Numbered from the stretch's first letter, positions 10,486-23,104 are shown. The stretch: DNA of 37,118 bases from Nemertoderma westbladi (GCA_032718475.1 JAUCBJ010001540.1:1-37118), one strand, 5' to 3'. Numbers and translations are program-made. Notes: generated from the sequence alone by a model not told the origin.

Positions 10486-13400
10486 CATCCGGTCCACCGT
10501 GTACCATAAACCTTGCAATCACTCACACACTCCTTGTTGCATCCGGTCCACCGTGTACCATAAACCTTGCAATCACTCACACACTCCTTGTTGCATCCGG
10601 TCCACCTCGTACCATAAACCTTGCAATCACTCACACACTCCTTGTTGCATCCGGTCCACCGTGTACCATAAACCTTGCAATCACTCACACACTCCTTGTT
10701 GCATCCGGTCCACCTCGTACCATAAACCTTGCAATCACTCACACACTCCCTGTTGCATCCGGTCCACCGTGTACCATAAACCTTGCAACCACTCACACAC
10801 TCCATGTTGCATCCGGTCCACCATGTTCCATAAACCTTGCAATCACTCACATACTCCTTGTTGTATCCGGTACACCGTGTACCATAAACCTTGCAATCAC
10901 TCACACACTCCTTGTTGCATCCGGTCCACCTCGTACCATAAACTTTGCAACCACTCACACACTCCTTGTTGCATCCGGTCCACCTCGTACCATAAACCTT
11001 GCAACCACTCACACACTCCTTGTTGCATCCGGTCCACCATGTACCATAAACCTTGCAATCACTCACACACTCCTTGTTGCATCCGGTCCACCTCGTACCA
11101 TAAACCTTGCAACCACTCACACACTCCTTTTGCATCCGATCCACCTCGTACCATAAACCTTGCAACCACCCACACACTCCTTTTGCATCCGGTCCACCGT
11201 GTACCATAAACCTTGCAATCACTCACACACTCCTTGTTGCATCCGGTCCACCTCGTACCATAAACCTTGCAACCACTCACACACTCCTTTTGCATCCGGT
11301 CCACCGTGTACCATAAACCTTGCAATCACTCACACACTCCTTGTTGCATCCGGTCCACCTCGTATCATAAACCTTGCAACCACTCACACACTCCTTGTTG
11401 CATCCGGTCCACCATGTACCATAAACCTTGCAATCACTCACACACTCCTTGTTGCATCCGGTCCACCTTGTACCGTAAACCTTTCAATCACTCCCACACT
11501 CCTTGTTGCATCCGGTCCACCATGTACCATAAACCTTGCAATCACTCACACACTCATTGTTGCATCCGGTCCACCTCGTACCATAAACCTTGTAACCACT
11601 CACACACTCCTTGTTGCATCCGGTCCACCGTGTACCATAAACCTTGCAATCATTCCCACACTCCTTGTTGCATCCGGTCCACCATGTACCATAAACCTTG
11701 CAACCACTCACACACTCCTTGTTGCATCCGGTCCACCATGTACCATAAACCTTCTCGCAATCACTCCCACATTCCTTGTTGCATCCGGTCCACCGTGTAC
11801 CATAAACCTTGCAATCACTCACACACTCCTTGTTGTATCCGGTCCACCATGTACCATAAACCTTGCAACCACTCACACACTCCTTGTTGCATCCGGTCCA
11901 CCATGTACCATAAACCTTGCAATCACTCACACACTCCTTGTTGCATCCGGTCCACCTCGTACCATAAACCTTGCAACCACTCACACACTCCTTGTTGCAT
12001 CCGGTCCACCATGTACCATAAACCTTGCAATCACTCACACACTCCTTGTTGCATCCGGTCCACCGTGTACCATAAACCTTGCAATCACTCACACACTCCT
12101 TGTTGCATCCGGTCCACCATGTACCATAAACCTTGCAATCACTCACACACTCCTTGTTGCATCCGGTCCACCGTGTACCATAAACCTTGCAATCACTCAC
12201 ACACTCCTTGTTGCATCCGGTCCACCATGTACCATAACCTTGCAATCACTCACACACTCCTTGTTGCATCCGGTCCACCATGTACCATAAACCTTGCAAT
12301 CACTCACACACTCCTTGTTGCATCCGGTCCACCATATACCATAAACCTTGCAATCACTCACACACTCCTTGTTGCATCCGGTCCACCGTGTACCATAAAC
12401 CTTGTAACCACTCACACACTCCTTGTTGCATCCGGTCCACCATGTACCATAAACCTTGCAATCACTCACACACTCCTTGTTGCATCCGGTCCACCGTGTA
12501 CCATAAACCTTGCAATCACTCACACACTCCTTGTTGCATCCGGTCCACCATGTACCATAACCTTGCAACCACTCACACACTCCTTGTTGCATCCGGTCCA
12601 CCATGTACCATAAACCTTGCAATCACTCACACACTCCTTGTTGCATCCGGTCCACAATGTACCATAAACCTTGCAACCACTCACACACTCATTGTTGCAT
12701 CCGGTCCACCTCGTACCATAAACCTTGTAACCACTCACACACTCCTTGTTGCATCCGGTCCACCGTGTACCATAAACCTTGCAATCATTCCCACACTCCT
12801 TGTTGTATCCGGTCCACCATGTACCATAAACCTTGCAACCACTCACACACTCCTTGTTGCATCCGGTCCACCATGTACCATAAACCTTGCAATCACTCAC
12901 ACACTCCTTGTTGCATCCGGTCCACCTCGTACCATAAACCTTGCAACCACTCACACACTCCTTGTTGCATCCGGTCCACCATGTACCATAAACCTTGCAA
13001 TCACTCACACACTCCTTGTTGCATCCGGTCCACCGTGTACCATAAACCTTGCAATCACTCACACACTCCTTGTTGCATCCGGTCCACCATGTACCATAAA
13101 CCTTGCAATCACTCACACACTCCTTGTTGCATCCGGTCCACCGTGTACCATAAACCTTGCAATCACTCACACACTCCTTGTTGCATCCGGTCCACCATGT
13201 ACCATAACCTTGCAATCACTCACACACTCCTTGTTGCATCCGGTCCACCATGTACCATAAACCTTGCAATCACTCACACACTCCTTGTTGCATCCGGTCC
13301 ACCATGTACCATAAACCTTGCAATCACTCACACACTCATTGTTGCATCCGGTCCACCGTGTACCATAAACCTTGCAATCACTCACACACTCCTTGTTGCA

Positions 13401-14102
13401 TCCGGTCCACCATGTACCATAAACCTTGCAATCACTCACACACTCCTTGTTGCATCCGGTCCACCGTGTACCATAAACCGTGCAATCACTCACACACTCC
13501 TTGTTGCATCCGGTCCACCTCGTACCATAAACCTTGCAATCACTCACACACTCCTTGTTGCATCCGGTCCACCATGTACCATAAACCTTGCAATCACTCC
13601 CACACTCCTTGTTGCATCCGGTCCACCATATACCATAAACCTTGCAATCACTCACACACTCCTTGTTGCATCCGGTCCACTGTGTACCATAAACCTTACA
13701 ATCACTCGCACACTCCTTGTTGCATCCGGTCCACCGTGTACCATAAACCATGCAATCACTCACACATTCCTTGTTGCATCCGGTCCACCGTGTACCATAA
13801 ACCTTGCAATCACTCACACACTCCTTGTTGCATCCGGTCCACTGTGTACCATAAACCTTACAATCACTCGCACACTCCTTGTTGCATCCGGTCCACCGTG
13901 TACCATAAACCATGCAATCACTCACACACTCCTTGTTGCATCCGGTCCACCATGTACCATAAACCTTGCATTCACTCACACACTCCTTGTTGCATCCGGT
14001 CCACCATGTACCATAAACCTTGCATTCACTCACACACTCCTTGTTGCATCCGGTCCACCATGTACCATAAACCTTGCAATCACTCACACACTCCTTGTTG
14101 CA
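10486..14102. repeat. 54-bp minisatellite, about 67 units
   Basis: Head-to-tail units of 54 bp run almost without interruption; the core words are ATCCGGTCCACC, GTACCATAAACCTTGCAA and CACTCACACACTCC. Units differ mainly at two places: after TCCACC (GTG, TCG or ATG) and before CACTC (AAT, AAC, rarely ATT). Rare one- or two-base indels occur, such as CCATAACC near 12236, 12555 and 13206 and CCTTTTGC near 11128, 11180 and 11290. Marker variants recur in order (an ATTGTTGC unit near 11552 and 12690; CATTCCCAC near 11652 and 12787), which shows a large internal duplication. Since 54 is a multiple of three, long open frames appear on both strands. On the minus strand they read an 18-residue unit with three Cys (C-x3-C-x3-C), but the indels break the frame at least five times, so I do not call a gene. 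Confidence 0.95.
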
Positions 14103-14879
14103 CTCACAGGATGCGAATGTAGATCCGTTGTATTCTGGTATATAATAGTCAAACAAATAAGTTGATATGCTTCCTTCTTCTATAAATCCACCCACCTCCA
14201 ACCGGTATCAATCTTACCAATCTAATACCCATAATCAGACCGGAATCCGTCTATGTATCTGGTATCATTGCATTGTGTATCGAATTCCTAAGTCGAATTC
14301 TTTTTCCGTTTCCTTCTCTGAATAACTAACCATCCGTCTTCACATTCGATCTAATTCTTTGGACCGACACCGAAAGGGGAACCGGTAACTATTCCGTTAC
14401 GTTTCCCATCAGCACAAGGAATGTCTATTCATGAGCTACAATAGATACGACCCGCCAAGCTGCTGCAAAGCCCCAAAATTTATGGGCTAGTTATTTCTCT
14501 TAGATAGAATCCCTGAAACAATAGGTCTAGCGCGTCGAAAGTATTTGCCCCTAACTAAAATTATATCCTCTTTCAGATGAGACAAATAAAAATTTAATAA
14601 TAGCTCCAGAAGTTTTCGAGATATGAGAAGTTCTTGGTACCCATGCCATATCAGCACCTTTCGGAATTGATAAATTTACACAAAATGCATCACCCTTCAA
14701 GACTTTGGTATAACCATTAAATCATACTATGCTTTTTTGTTTTGTTGAATTCATTATTAGTATTAATACAACAACATTTGCATGTTGTTATATTTGTTAT
14801 TAGTCAGTTATTTGTGCCCACTGGAGCACGAAAAAAACAAGTAGTGGAAATATGATAATGAAAAATCACCACGAAAACA
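14103..14879. other. No gene seen
   Basis: Unique-looking sequence after the array. A minus-strand frame, open from a stop at 14208-14210, runs into the minisatellite but has no ATG. A pyrimidine tract ending TTTCAG at about 14577 looks like a splice acceptor, yet no exon could be supported. Confidence 0.5.
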
Positions 14880-15890
14880 AATTGAATATGAACATATCGT
14901 TTTTTGGGATGCTGATCACGAATATGACACTGAAAAATATCCTACCTTGTTGATTACGGCTTTTTTTGGATACGTGTCAATGTGCGGCACGATAAATACA
15001 AGTAGCACAAATGAAAAAATGAAAAATCATTACCAAATCAACCTGATTTTATGGCGTTATGGGTTTTCTGGGACGCCGATCACGAATGTGACACTCAAAA
15101 ATATCGTTTAATCCACCAAATTCTATGTTTGCCGTTTGAAATTTTATCCTACTTGTATTTTTCGTCCCACTAGACAAACATCAAAATCGATAGTTGCGAT
15201 ACCACGAATGATTTTTAACGAGTAGTATCGTTATCAGCGGCTTTGAAAACCGGTATAGCTTCAGAATTACCAAACCAAAGGTAAAATTTAACAGTTTGAA
15301 ATTCGTTCTGGGGCATCATAATGGCACTAAAAATGATGTTTGCATTTCCAGAAATATTTATAACTAGTTTCTTCGTGATCAGCAAGGTTCCACCTTGGTG
15401 TAGTGGTTGCATTGAATTCACATCTCCCGTAGGTCGTGGGTTCGATCCTCACATGGGCCAGGGCAGTTTTCGTTTCGGCACGAATGCTTTAAAGGGACCA
15501 GCCAGGGCGCATCTCTGCCTTGCATCCTTAAGTGGTAGCTAAATGAGTACTGGAGTTTCCTCTGGGGAGTAAAGTTCTGGGGGGACCGCACTGGAAATAA
15601 GTCGTCAGACTTTCTGCGTAATCCCTGGCCTAGCGGCCGAAGAAAATTTACTTTACTTTACTTTACTTTTATCAGCGACTCCGACAACCCGTATATGTAC
15701 CTTCAGAATTATTAAACCAAACACAACATTTTTTAGTTTACTTGTACTTTTCGTCCTGGGGGACCAAAATAGCACCAAAAATGATGGTTGCAATGCCAGA
15801 AAATATTTTTAACAAGTTTTATCGTGGTTTAAGGTTTATCTTTAACAATTTTCGGTGTCCTCGAAAACCCTTATACCACAGTTTCAGTTC
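14880..15890. repeat. Diverged tandem repeat, period about 150-160 bp
   Basis: Related blocks recur: GGGATGCTGATCACGAATAT at about 14906 with GGGACGCCGATCACGAATGT at about 15070, and an AATGATNGTTGC...CAGAAA-like block at about 15186, 15336 and 15785. Spacing is about 150-165 bp, except where the SINE interrupts; removing the SINE restores roughly the same period. The units are old and poorly conserved. No coding content. Confidence 0.6.
15384..15668 (+). mobile_element. tRNA-derived SINE
   Basis: A pol III A box TGGTGTAGTGG lies at 15396-15406 and a B box GGTTCGATCCT at 15439-15449, within a tRNA-like head. A non-tRNA body follows, then a TTTAC pentamer tail at about 15648-15668. The flanks share ATCAGC just before the head (about 15378) and after the tail (about 15671), a plausible short target-site duplication. 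It sits inside a diverged tandem repeat whose period is interrupted by about the SINE's length. The anticodon arm does not fold well by eye, so this is not called a functional tRNA gene. Confidence 0.85.
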
Positions 15891-15894
15891 AGGC

Positions 15895-16110
15895 CATTAC
15901 ACATGAACTGGAAGTTGTTCAGTTTTATTCAGGTTTTACACATGAACTGTAAGTTGTTCAGTTTAATTTCCCATGAACTGTAAGTTGTTCAGTTTTATTC
16001 AGGTTTTACACATGAACTGTAAGTTGTTCAGTTTTATTCAGGTTTTACACATGAACTGTAAGTTGTTCAGTTTTATTCAGGTTTTACACATGAACTGTAA
16101 GTTGTTTAGT
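15895..16110. repeat. 39-bp tandem repeat, about 5.5 units
   Basis: Units read ACACATGAACTGTAAGTTG then TTCAGTTTTATTCAGGTTTT. The second unit is shortened near 15965, and the last decays after 16105. The length is a multiple of three, so the open frame at 15973 simply repeats a 13-residue unit. Confidence 0.9.
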
Positions 16111-18247
16111 TTCAGTTTCAACCCTAGATATGGGGCGGTGATTACATCGAGACTTCAGTTTTCCACTTCGTTGTTTATTGCTTAGTGTCTTATAGGTTAT
16201 AGAACTCGCCCAGAGGTAACTGGGGCGTCCAAAAAATGGCGTCCAGAAATGGGGAACCTGTCATCCAGGGGGGGGTGGGGGGGCATTCCACCTGCGTTAT
16301 TCCAGGGGGGCATTCCAGGGGTACCGTACATTTAGCCCCAGGGAAACAATATTGTGCGACACATCGACATAAACCCCACTCTATCAGGTTTCACCGTCAC
16401 TCTCACATACAGATGATGTATGGAAATATATTTAACATGTATTTAGTATTACAAATTACAGTATATATTATAATAAGATTGCAGTTAATTATTATTTTGC
16501 ATGATATATCAATATTATTAAATTAAATGTTGTGCAACAAAATATTAATTGACGTGTACATCCTATAGTAAATACACAGCAATTACGGTTAGAAAACGTA
16601 TTAAAGTTATTTCTAAAAATTGCCTTTATTACCAAAATTGCAAAGTAGTGTAGTACTGTACTACTGTATACTACAGTGTACTGTAGTTATAGCGGCTGAC
16701 AGCTTGTTGCATTCGTGTAACGGTATTCTACGAAGTGCTTCACTTATGATAAGCGACGTATAATAGAGGTACAAAGCAGTATAACTGCCGTACTGCTGGG
16801 AACATCTTATATCCGTCAAAAGTAGGCTACCGATATACGGGATAAATAAATCACATGTATTTCAGCACTTTATATCCATTCGGGATTTATAGTCCAGTTT
16901 ATACCCTTCCACCCATTATATAAAGAACAAGCTTCCATATAATACGATAATAAAGGCTAATAGTAGTGATTAATAGTTATTTTTAGTAATAATAATAGCT
17001 ACAATAATTTACAGTAGTGCTCGATTGCATTCACTAAGATTATAAACTTGTTATAGAATTGTACATTTTCCTTTTTCTGCCCAAGGATTGTCCTTTTTAT
17101 CCACAGGATGTACTAATGCGTCATTTTGTTCATTGTCTGTAACATATTTCACCAATCTGTAAATTTAATCAAAATAATTACTGAAAATATTATATATATG
17201 TTATTAAATTATTAAAGTAGCACTTTATAGCGTGGCTAGAGTACTGTAGTTGTTCCTATCTGAATTAGGACAGTTTATGCTGTATTCCTGTAATTGTTTT
17301 ACGGTTAACAGCAATTGATAGAAAACTATGGAGTACTCGTAGAGAACACCTATATAAAAATGTTAAAGAATATTCACACACATGGCCAGATAAAGTTTAA
17401 TACAGGCAAAACTAAAAGATTATTTTGAGACTAAAATACAATAATTAGTTAACAAGATGGTAGTAATAAAAAGCATAGATAAATAAATAGTACTAGGTAG
17501 GACTGCCTGTAGTAGGCCTACACCAATTTTGGCCTTAACTGTTTTGACCTTAGGTGTTTGACCTTACAGTAGGTGTTATATTGGTTTTTGATTTAAATAG
17601 AGATTCGGATTTGGAATTGTGATTCAGAGATATCAATAAGTATTTAACGAATTGATTTAACTTATATTTTTAAAAATATTAACAATCAGAAAAATTTGAA
17701 TTAATGTTTCTCTTTCTGTCAACAATAAAAAAATTATTTGAAACTCGTAATGGTCTTAATGGGAAGACATTTTTTGTTATACAGTACCTGCTCAATAACT
17801 AGGAGCACAACTTGGGATAGGAGTAGCGCCCACCCCTATACCGTCGGGAAACAGCTATCAAAAGAGGAGCCTTCGGTTCGCTTCCGGCCTCGGCCGACTG
17901 TTTGTTTTGCTTGATACAGGAAACAGTACCTATTTTGAACGATGATGTCACATTTTAATCACTTATGTTATGGTCAGTAACAGCATCAGGAGAGGAAGGT
18001 TTTAATGTATATTATCAGGCCGAGCGCAATCATGAGATGGATGGGAAGAATATTAATAATTAAACAGATTACATACAGAGAGACTTATTCATAAAGAGAG
18101 ACTTATTCAGTGTCTCTGTTGGCGGCTTGAACGCTAACTGACTGAAAGAGAAAAAATCTAACTGTTAATACAATTTTATAAATGTAAATCGCGTAATTAA
18201 ATCAATTAACATAAATTTATCAATTATTGATATCTCAGAATCACTAT
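16111..18247. other. No gene seen; one G-rich tract
   Basis: A G-rich segment at about 16266-16322 has G8, G7 and G6 runs separated by CATTCCA-type spacers and could form a G-quadruplex. The rest is AT-rich. A locally GC-rich patch at about 17820-17915 stands out, but I recognise nothing in it. No ORF with a conserved motif is present. Confidence 0.5.
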
Positions 18248-20370
18248 ATTTACTAACTTACCTCGGTACAACAGTACAGCATTTACTAACTCTGGTACTC
18301 TAATAAACTTACTTTGCAAATACAGTGCAGTATTTACTGACTCTGGTACTCTAATAAACTTACTTTTGTACAAAAGTAGTTTTTTACTGACTCTGGTACT
18401 CTAATAAACTTACTTTGCAACTACAGTGCGGCATTTACTGACTCTGGTACTCTAATAAACTTACTTTGCAACTACAGTGCGGCATTTACTGACTCTGGTA
18501 CTCTAATAAACTTACTTTGCAACTACAGTGCGGCATTTACTGACTCTGGTACTCTAATAAACTTACTTTGCAAATACAGTGTACAGTATTTACTGACTCT
18601 GGTACTCTAATAAACTTACTTTGCAAATACAGTGCAGTATTTACTGACTCTGGTACTCTAATAAACTTACTTTGCAAATACAGTGCAGTATTTACTGACT
18701 CTGGTACTCTAATAAACTTACTTTTGTACAACAGTAGTTTTTTACTGACTCTGGTACTCTAATAAACTTACTTTGCAACTACAGTGCGGCATTTACTGAC
18801 TCTGGTACTCTAATAAACTTACTTTGCAACTACAGTGCGGCATTTACTGACTCTGGTACTCTAATAAACTTACTTTTGTACAACAGTAGTTTTTTACTGA
18901 CTCTGGTACTCTAATAAACTTACTTTGCAACTACAGTGCACTATTTACTGACTCTGGTACTCTAATAAACTTACTTTGCAAATACAGTGCAGTATTTACT
19001 GACTCTGGTACTCTAATAAACTTACTTTTGTACAACAGTAGTTTTTTACTGACTCTGGTACTCTAATAAACTTACTTTTGTACAACAGTAGTTTTTGACT
19101 GACTCTGGTACTCTAATAAACTTACTTTGTAAATACAGTGCAGTATTTACTGACTCTGGTACTCTAATAAACTTACTTTTGTACAACAGTAGTTTTTGAC
19201 TGACTCTGGTACTCTAATAAACTTACTTTGCAAATACAGTGCATTATTTACTGACTCTGGTACTCTAATAAACTTACTTTGCAACTACAGTGCGGCATTT
19301 ACTGACTCTGGTACTCTAATAAACTTACTTTGCAACTACAGTGCAGTATTTACTGACTCTGGTACTCGAATAAACTTACTTTGCAAATACAGTGCAGTAT
19401 TTACTGACTCTGGTACTCTAATAAACTTACTTTGCAAATACAGTGCATTATTTACTGACTCTGGTACTCTAATAAACTTACTTTGCAACTGCAGTGCGGC
19501 ATTTACTGACTCTGGTACTCGAATAAACTTACTTTGCAAATACAGTGCAGTATTTACTGACTCTGGTACTCTAATAAACTTACTTTGCAAATACAGTGCA
19601 TTATTTACTGACTCTGGTACTCTAATAAACTTACTTTGCAACTGCAGTGCGGCATTTACTGACTCTGGTACTCTAATAAACTTACTTTTGTACAACAGTA
19701 GTTTTTTACTGACTCTGGTACTCTAATAAACTTACTTTGCAAATACAGTGCATTATTTACTGACTCTGGTACTCTAATAAACTTACTTTGCAACTGCAGT
19801 GCGGCATTTACTGACTCTGGTACTCTAATAAACTTACTTTTGTACAACAGTAGTTTTTTTACTGACTCTGGTACTCTAATAAACTTACTTTTGTACAACA
19901 GTAGTTTTTGACTGACTCTGGTACTCTAATAAACTTACTTTGCAAATACAGTGCAGTATTTACTGACTCTGGTACTCTAATAAACTTACTTTTGTACAAC
20001 AGTAGTTTTTTACTGACTCTGGTACTCTAATAAACTTACTTTGCAACTACAGTGCGGCATTTACTGACTCTGGTACTCGAATAAACTTACTTTGCAACTA
20101 CAGTGCGGCATTTACTGACTCTGGTACTCTAATAAACTTACTTTTGTACAACAGTAGTTTTTTACTGACTCTGGTACTCTAATAAACTTACTTTGCAACT
20201 ACAGTGCGGCATTTACTGACTCTGGTACTCTAATAAACTTACTTTGCAACTACAGTGCGGCATTTACTGACTCTGGTACTCTAATAAACTTACTTTGCAA
20301 CTACAATGCGGCATTTACTGACTCTGGTACTCTAATAAACTTACTTTGCAACTATAGTGCAGTATTTAAT

Positions 20371-20462
20371 AATGTATTTAATAATAATTTAACGGTTGTG
20401 TGCTTGTTTTACTCGTTTTTATGGGCTAAGGCCTGGATTAAAGGTAATAATAATAATAATAA
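20371..20462 (+). repeat. Retroposon 3'-tail island inside minisatellite (copy 1)
   Basis: A non-repeat insert replaces part of one unit. It contains TTTTTATGGGCTAAGGCCTG, then GATTAAAGG and an AAT microsatellite, the form of a short LINE or SINE 3' end with its tail. An apparently identical insert lies 911 bp downstream. Confidence 0.65.
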
Positions 20463-21281
20463 TATTTACTGACTCTGGTACTCGAATAAACTTACTTTGC
20501 AAATACAGTGCAGTATTTACTGACTCTGGTACTCTAATAAACTTACTTTGGTACAACAGTAGTTTTACTGACTCTGGTACTCTAATAAACTTACTTTGCA
20601 AATACAGTGCAGTATTTACTGACTCTGGTACTCTAATCAACTTACTTTGCAACTACAGTGCGGCATTTACTGACTCTGGTACTCTAATAAACTTACTTTG
20701 CAACTACAGTGCGGCATTTACTGACTCTGGTACTCTAATAAACTTACTTTGCAACTACAGTGCGGCATTTACTGACTCTGGTACTCTAATAAACTTACTT
20801 TTGTACAACAGTAGTTTTTTACTGACTCTGGTACTCTAATAAACTTACTTTGCAAATACAGTGCAGTATTTACTGACTCTGGTACTCTAATCAACTTACT
20901 TTGCAACTACAGTGCGGCATTTACTGACTCTGGTACTCTAATAAACTTACTTTGCAACTACAGTGCGGCATTTACTGACTCTGGTACTCTAATAAACTTA
21001 CTTTGCAACTACAGTGCGGCATTTACTGACTCTGGTACTCTAATAAACTTACTTTTGTACAACAGTAGTTTTTTACTGACTCTGGTACTCTAATAAACTT
21101 ACTTTGCAAATACAGTGCAGTATTTACTGACTCTGGTACTCTAATCAACTTACTTTGCAACTACAGTGCGGCATTTACTGACTCTGGTACTCTAATAAAC
21201 TTACTTTGCAACTACAATGCGGCATTTACTGACTCTGGTACTCTAATAAACTTACTTTGCAACTATAGTGCAGTATTTAAT

Positions 21282-21373
21282 AATGTATTTAATAATAATT
21301 TAACGGTTGTGTGCTTGTTTTACTCGTTTTTATGGGCTAAGGCCTGGATTAAAGGTAATAATAATAATAATAA
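21282..21373 (+). repeat. Retroposon 3'-tail island inside minisatellite (copy 2)
   Basis: By eye it is identical to the island at 20371-20462, including the AAT-tail length and the variant units on both sides (ACTATAGTGCAG before, GTACTCGAATAAAC after). It therefore arose by duplication of the array segment, not by a second insertion. Confidence 0.75.
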
Positions 21374-22607
21374 TATTTACTGACTCTGGTACTCGAATAA
21401 ACTTACTTTGCAAATACAGTGCAGTATTTACTGACTCTGGTACTCTAATAAACTTACTTTGGTACAACAGTAGTTTTACTGACTCTGGTACTCTAATAAA
21501 CTTACTTTGCAAATACAGTGCAGTATTTACTGACTCTGGTACTCTAATCAACTTACTTTGCAACTACAGTGCAGTATTTACTGACTCTGGTACTCTAATA
21601 AACTTACTTTGCAACTACAGTGCGGCATTTACTGACTCTGGTACTCTAATAAACTTACTTTGCAACTACAGTGCGGCATTTACTGACTCTGGTACTCTAA
21701 TAAACTTACTTTGCAACTACAGTGCGGCATTTACTGACTCTGGTACTCTAATAAACTTACTTTTGTACAACAGTAGTTTTTGACTGACTCTGGTACTCTA
21801 ATAAACTTACTTTGCAAATACAGTGCAGTATTTACTGACTCTGGTACTCTAATCAACTTACTTTGCAACTACAGTGCGGCATTTACTGACTCTGGTACTC
21901 TAATAAACTTACTTTGGTACAACAGTAGTTTTACTGACTCTGGTACTCTAATAAACTTACTTTGCAAATACAGTGCAGTATTTACTGACTCTGGTACTCT
22001 AATAAACTTACTTTGGTACAACAATAGTTTTACTGACTCTGGTACTCTAATAAACTTACTTTGCAAATACAGTGCAGTATTTACTGACTCTGGTACTCTA
22101 ATAAACTTACTTTGCAACTACAGTGCAGTATTTACTGACTCTGGTACTCTAATAAACTTACTTTGCAACTACAGTGCGGCATTTACTGACTCTGGTACTC
22201 TAATAAACTTACTTTGCAACTACAGTGCGGCATTTACTAACTCTGGTACTCTAATAAACTTACTTTTGTACAACAGTAGTTTTTGACTGACTCTGGTACT
22301 CTAATAAACTTACTTTGCAACTACAGTGCGGCATTTACTGACTCTGGTACTCTAATAAACTTACTTTGCAACTACAGTGCGGCATTTACTAACTCTGGTA
22401 CTCTAATAAACTTACTTTTGTACAACAGTAGTTTTTGACTGACTCTGGTACTCTAATAAACTTACTTTGCAAATACAGTGCAGTATTTACTGACTCTGGT
22501 ACTCTAATCAACTTACTTTGCAACTACAGTGCGGCATTTACTGACTCTGGTACTCTAATAAACTTACTTTGCAACTACAGTGCGGCATTTACTGACTCTG
22601 GTACTCT

Positions 22608-23104
22608 TGTAAAAGCCTTTGCTGAATTGCCCCGTTATTTTTATTATCTTTTACATTAAAATACTCTGTAGTTGATTTAATAGGTGTAAGAGACCGTATT
22701 ATTGCTGTATCGGTGTTTTTTAGAGGATCTAAGAGCTATTTCCTCCGTATGTGCACTGTGAAAGGCATAGTTGATGATTCTATGGCAATTCCGTGACGCA
22801 AAAGGTGATAGCTACTCTTGAACAGTAGTTACTATGACGACGGTTAACAGCTGATATTCATACGTGTCGATTTTCTTTGTTCTACGGCAACTCTCAGTTC
22901 AGTCAGCCAATCAGAGCATTTTTATGGCTCTTGTACAGAAATTTCCTAGAAATCACGCAATGCGTTATGGGCAGTGTTTACATTCTGTCCTGAGCCAGGA
23001 GAGAGCGGCTTGGGAATATTTTGTGCTTTTCTGTTTTAGCCTAACACTAGTAGGCTTAATTATAAGGACATATATCCGTTACCAAACTCAAACTGATTGT
23101 CTCA
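22608..23104. other. Junction between minisatellite and right element, no gene seen
   Basis: Includes CAGCCAATCAG at about 22904, a CCAAT-box-like word. The corresponding flank of the left copy has GGCCAATAG (near 3840, minus strand), so promoter-like U3 sequence may extend here. Overall similarity to the left copy is too weak to align by eye. The frame at 22864-23187 has no recognisable motif and runs into the leader. Confidence 0.4.

Larger units (their letters stand above)
18248..22607. repeat. 51-bp minisatellite, about 80 units, with higher-order structure
   Basis: Tandem units share ACTGACTCTGGTACTCTAAT then AAACTTACTTT. They end in one of several variants: GCAACTACAGTGCGGC, GCAAATACAGTGCAGT, or the TGTACAACAGTAGTTTTT type, which shifts unit length by a base or so. 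A segment of about 911 bp is duplicated, shown by identical non-repeat islands at about 20371-20462 and 21282-21373. Open frames on both strands are a by-product of the 3 x 17 unit; the shorter variants break them. The left edge is degenerate (18248-18300), and the right edge is sharp at GTACTCT, 22607. Confidence 0.95.

Noticed and set aside
10416-14201. Overlapping open frames of 65-520 codons on both strands
   Set aside because: They are translations of the 54-bp minisatellite in different frames. The same unit is open in two frames on each strand, and indels break each one.
14103-14208. First exon of a Cys-rich repeat gene on the minus strand
   Set aside because: Frame has no ATG or signal peptide, and no acceptor in a fitting phase could be fixed.
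15390-15462. Functional tRNA gene
   Set aside because: A and B boxes are present, but the cloverleaf is poor and a SINE body and pentamer tail follow.
10486-22607. CRISPR-like arrays
   Set aside because: Repeats are contiguous with no unique spacers, and the context is eukaryotic.
18537-22659. Open frames repeating TDSGTLINLL and its reverse-strand partner
   Set aside because: By-product of the 51-bp repeat; no non-repeat domain, and frames break at variant units.
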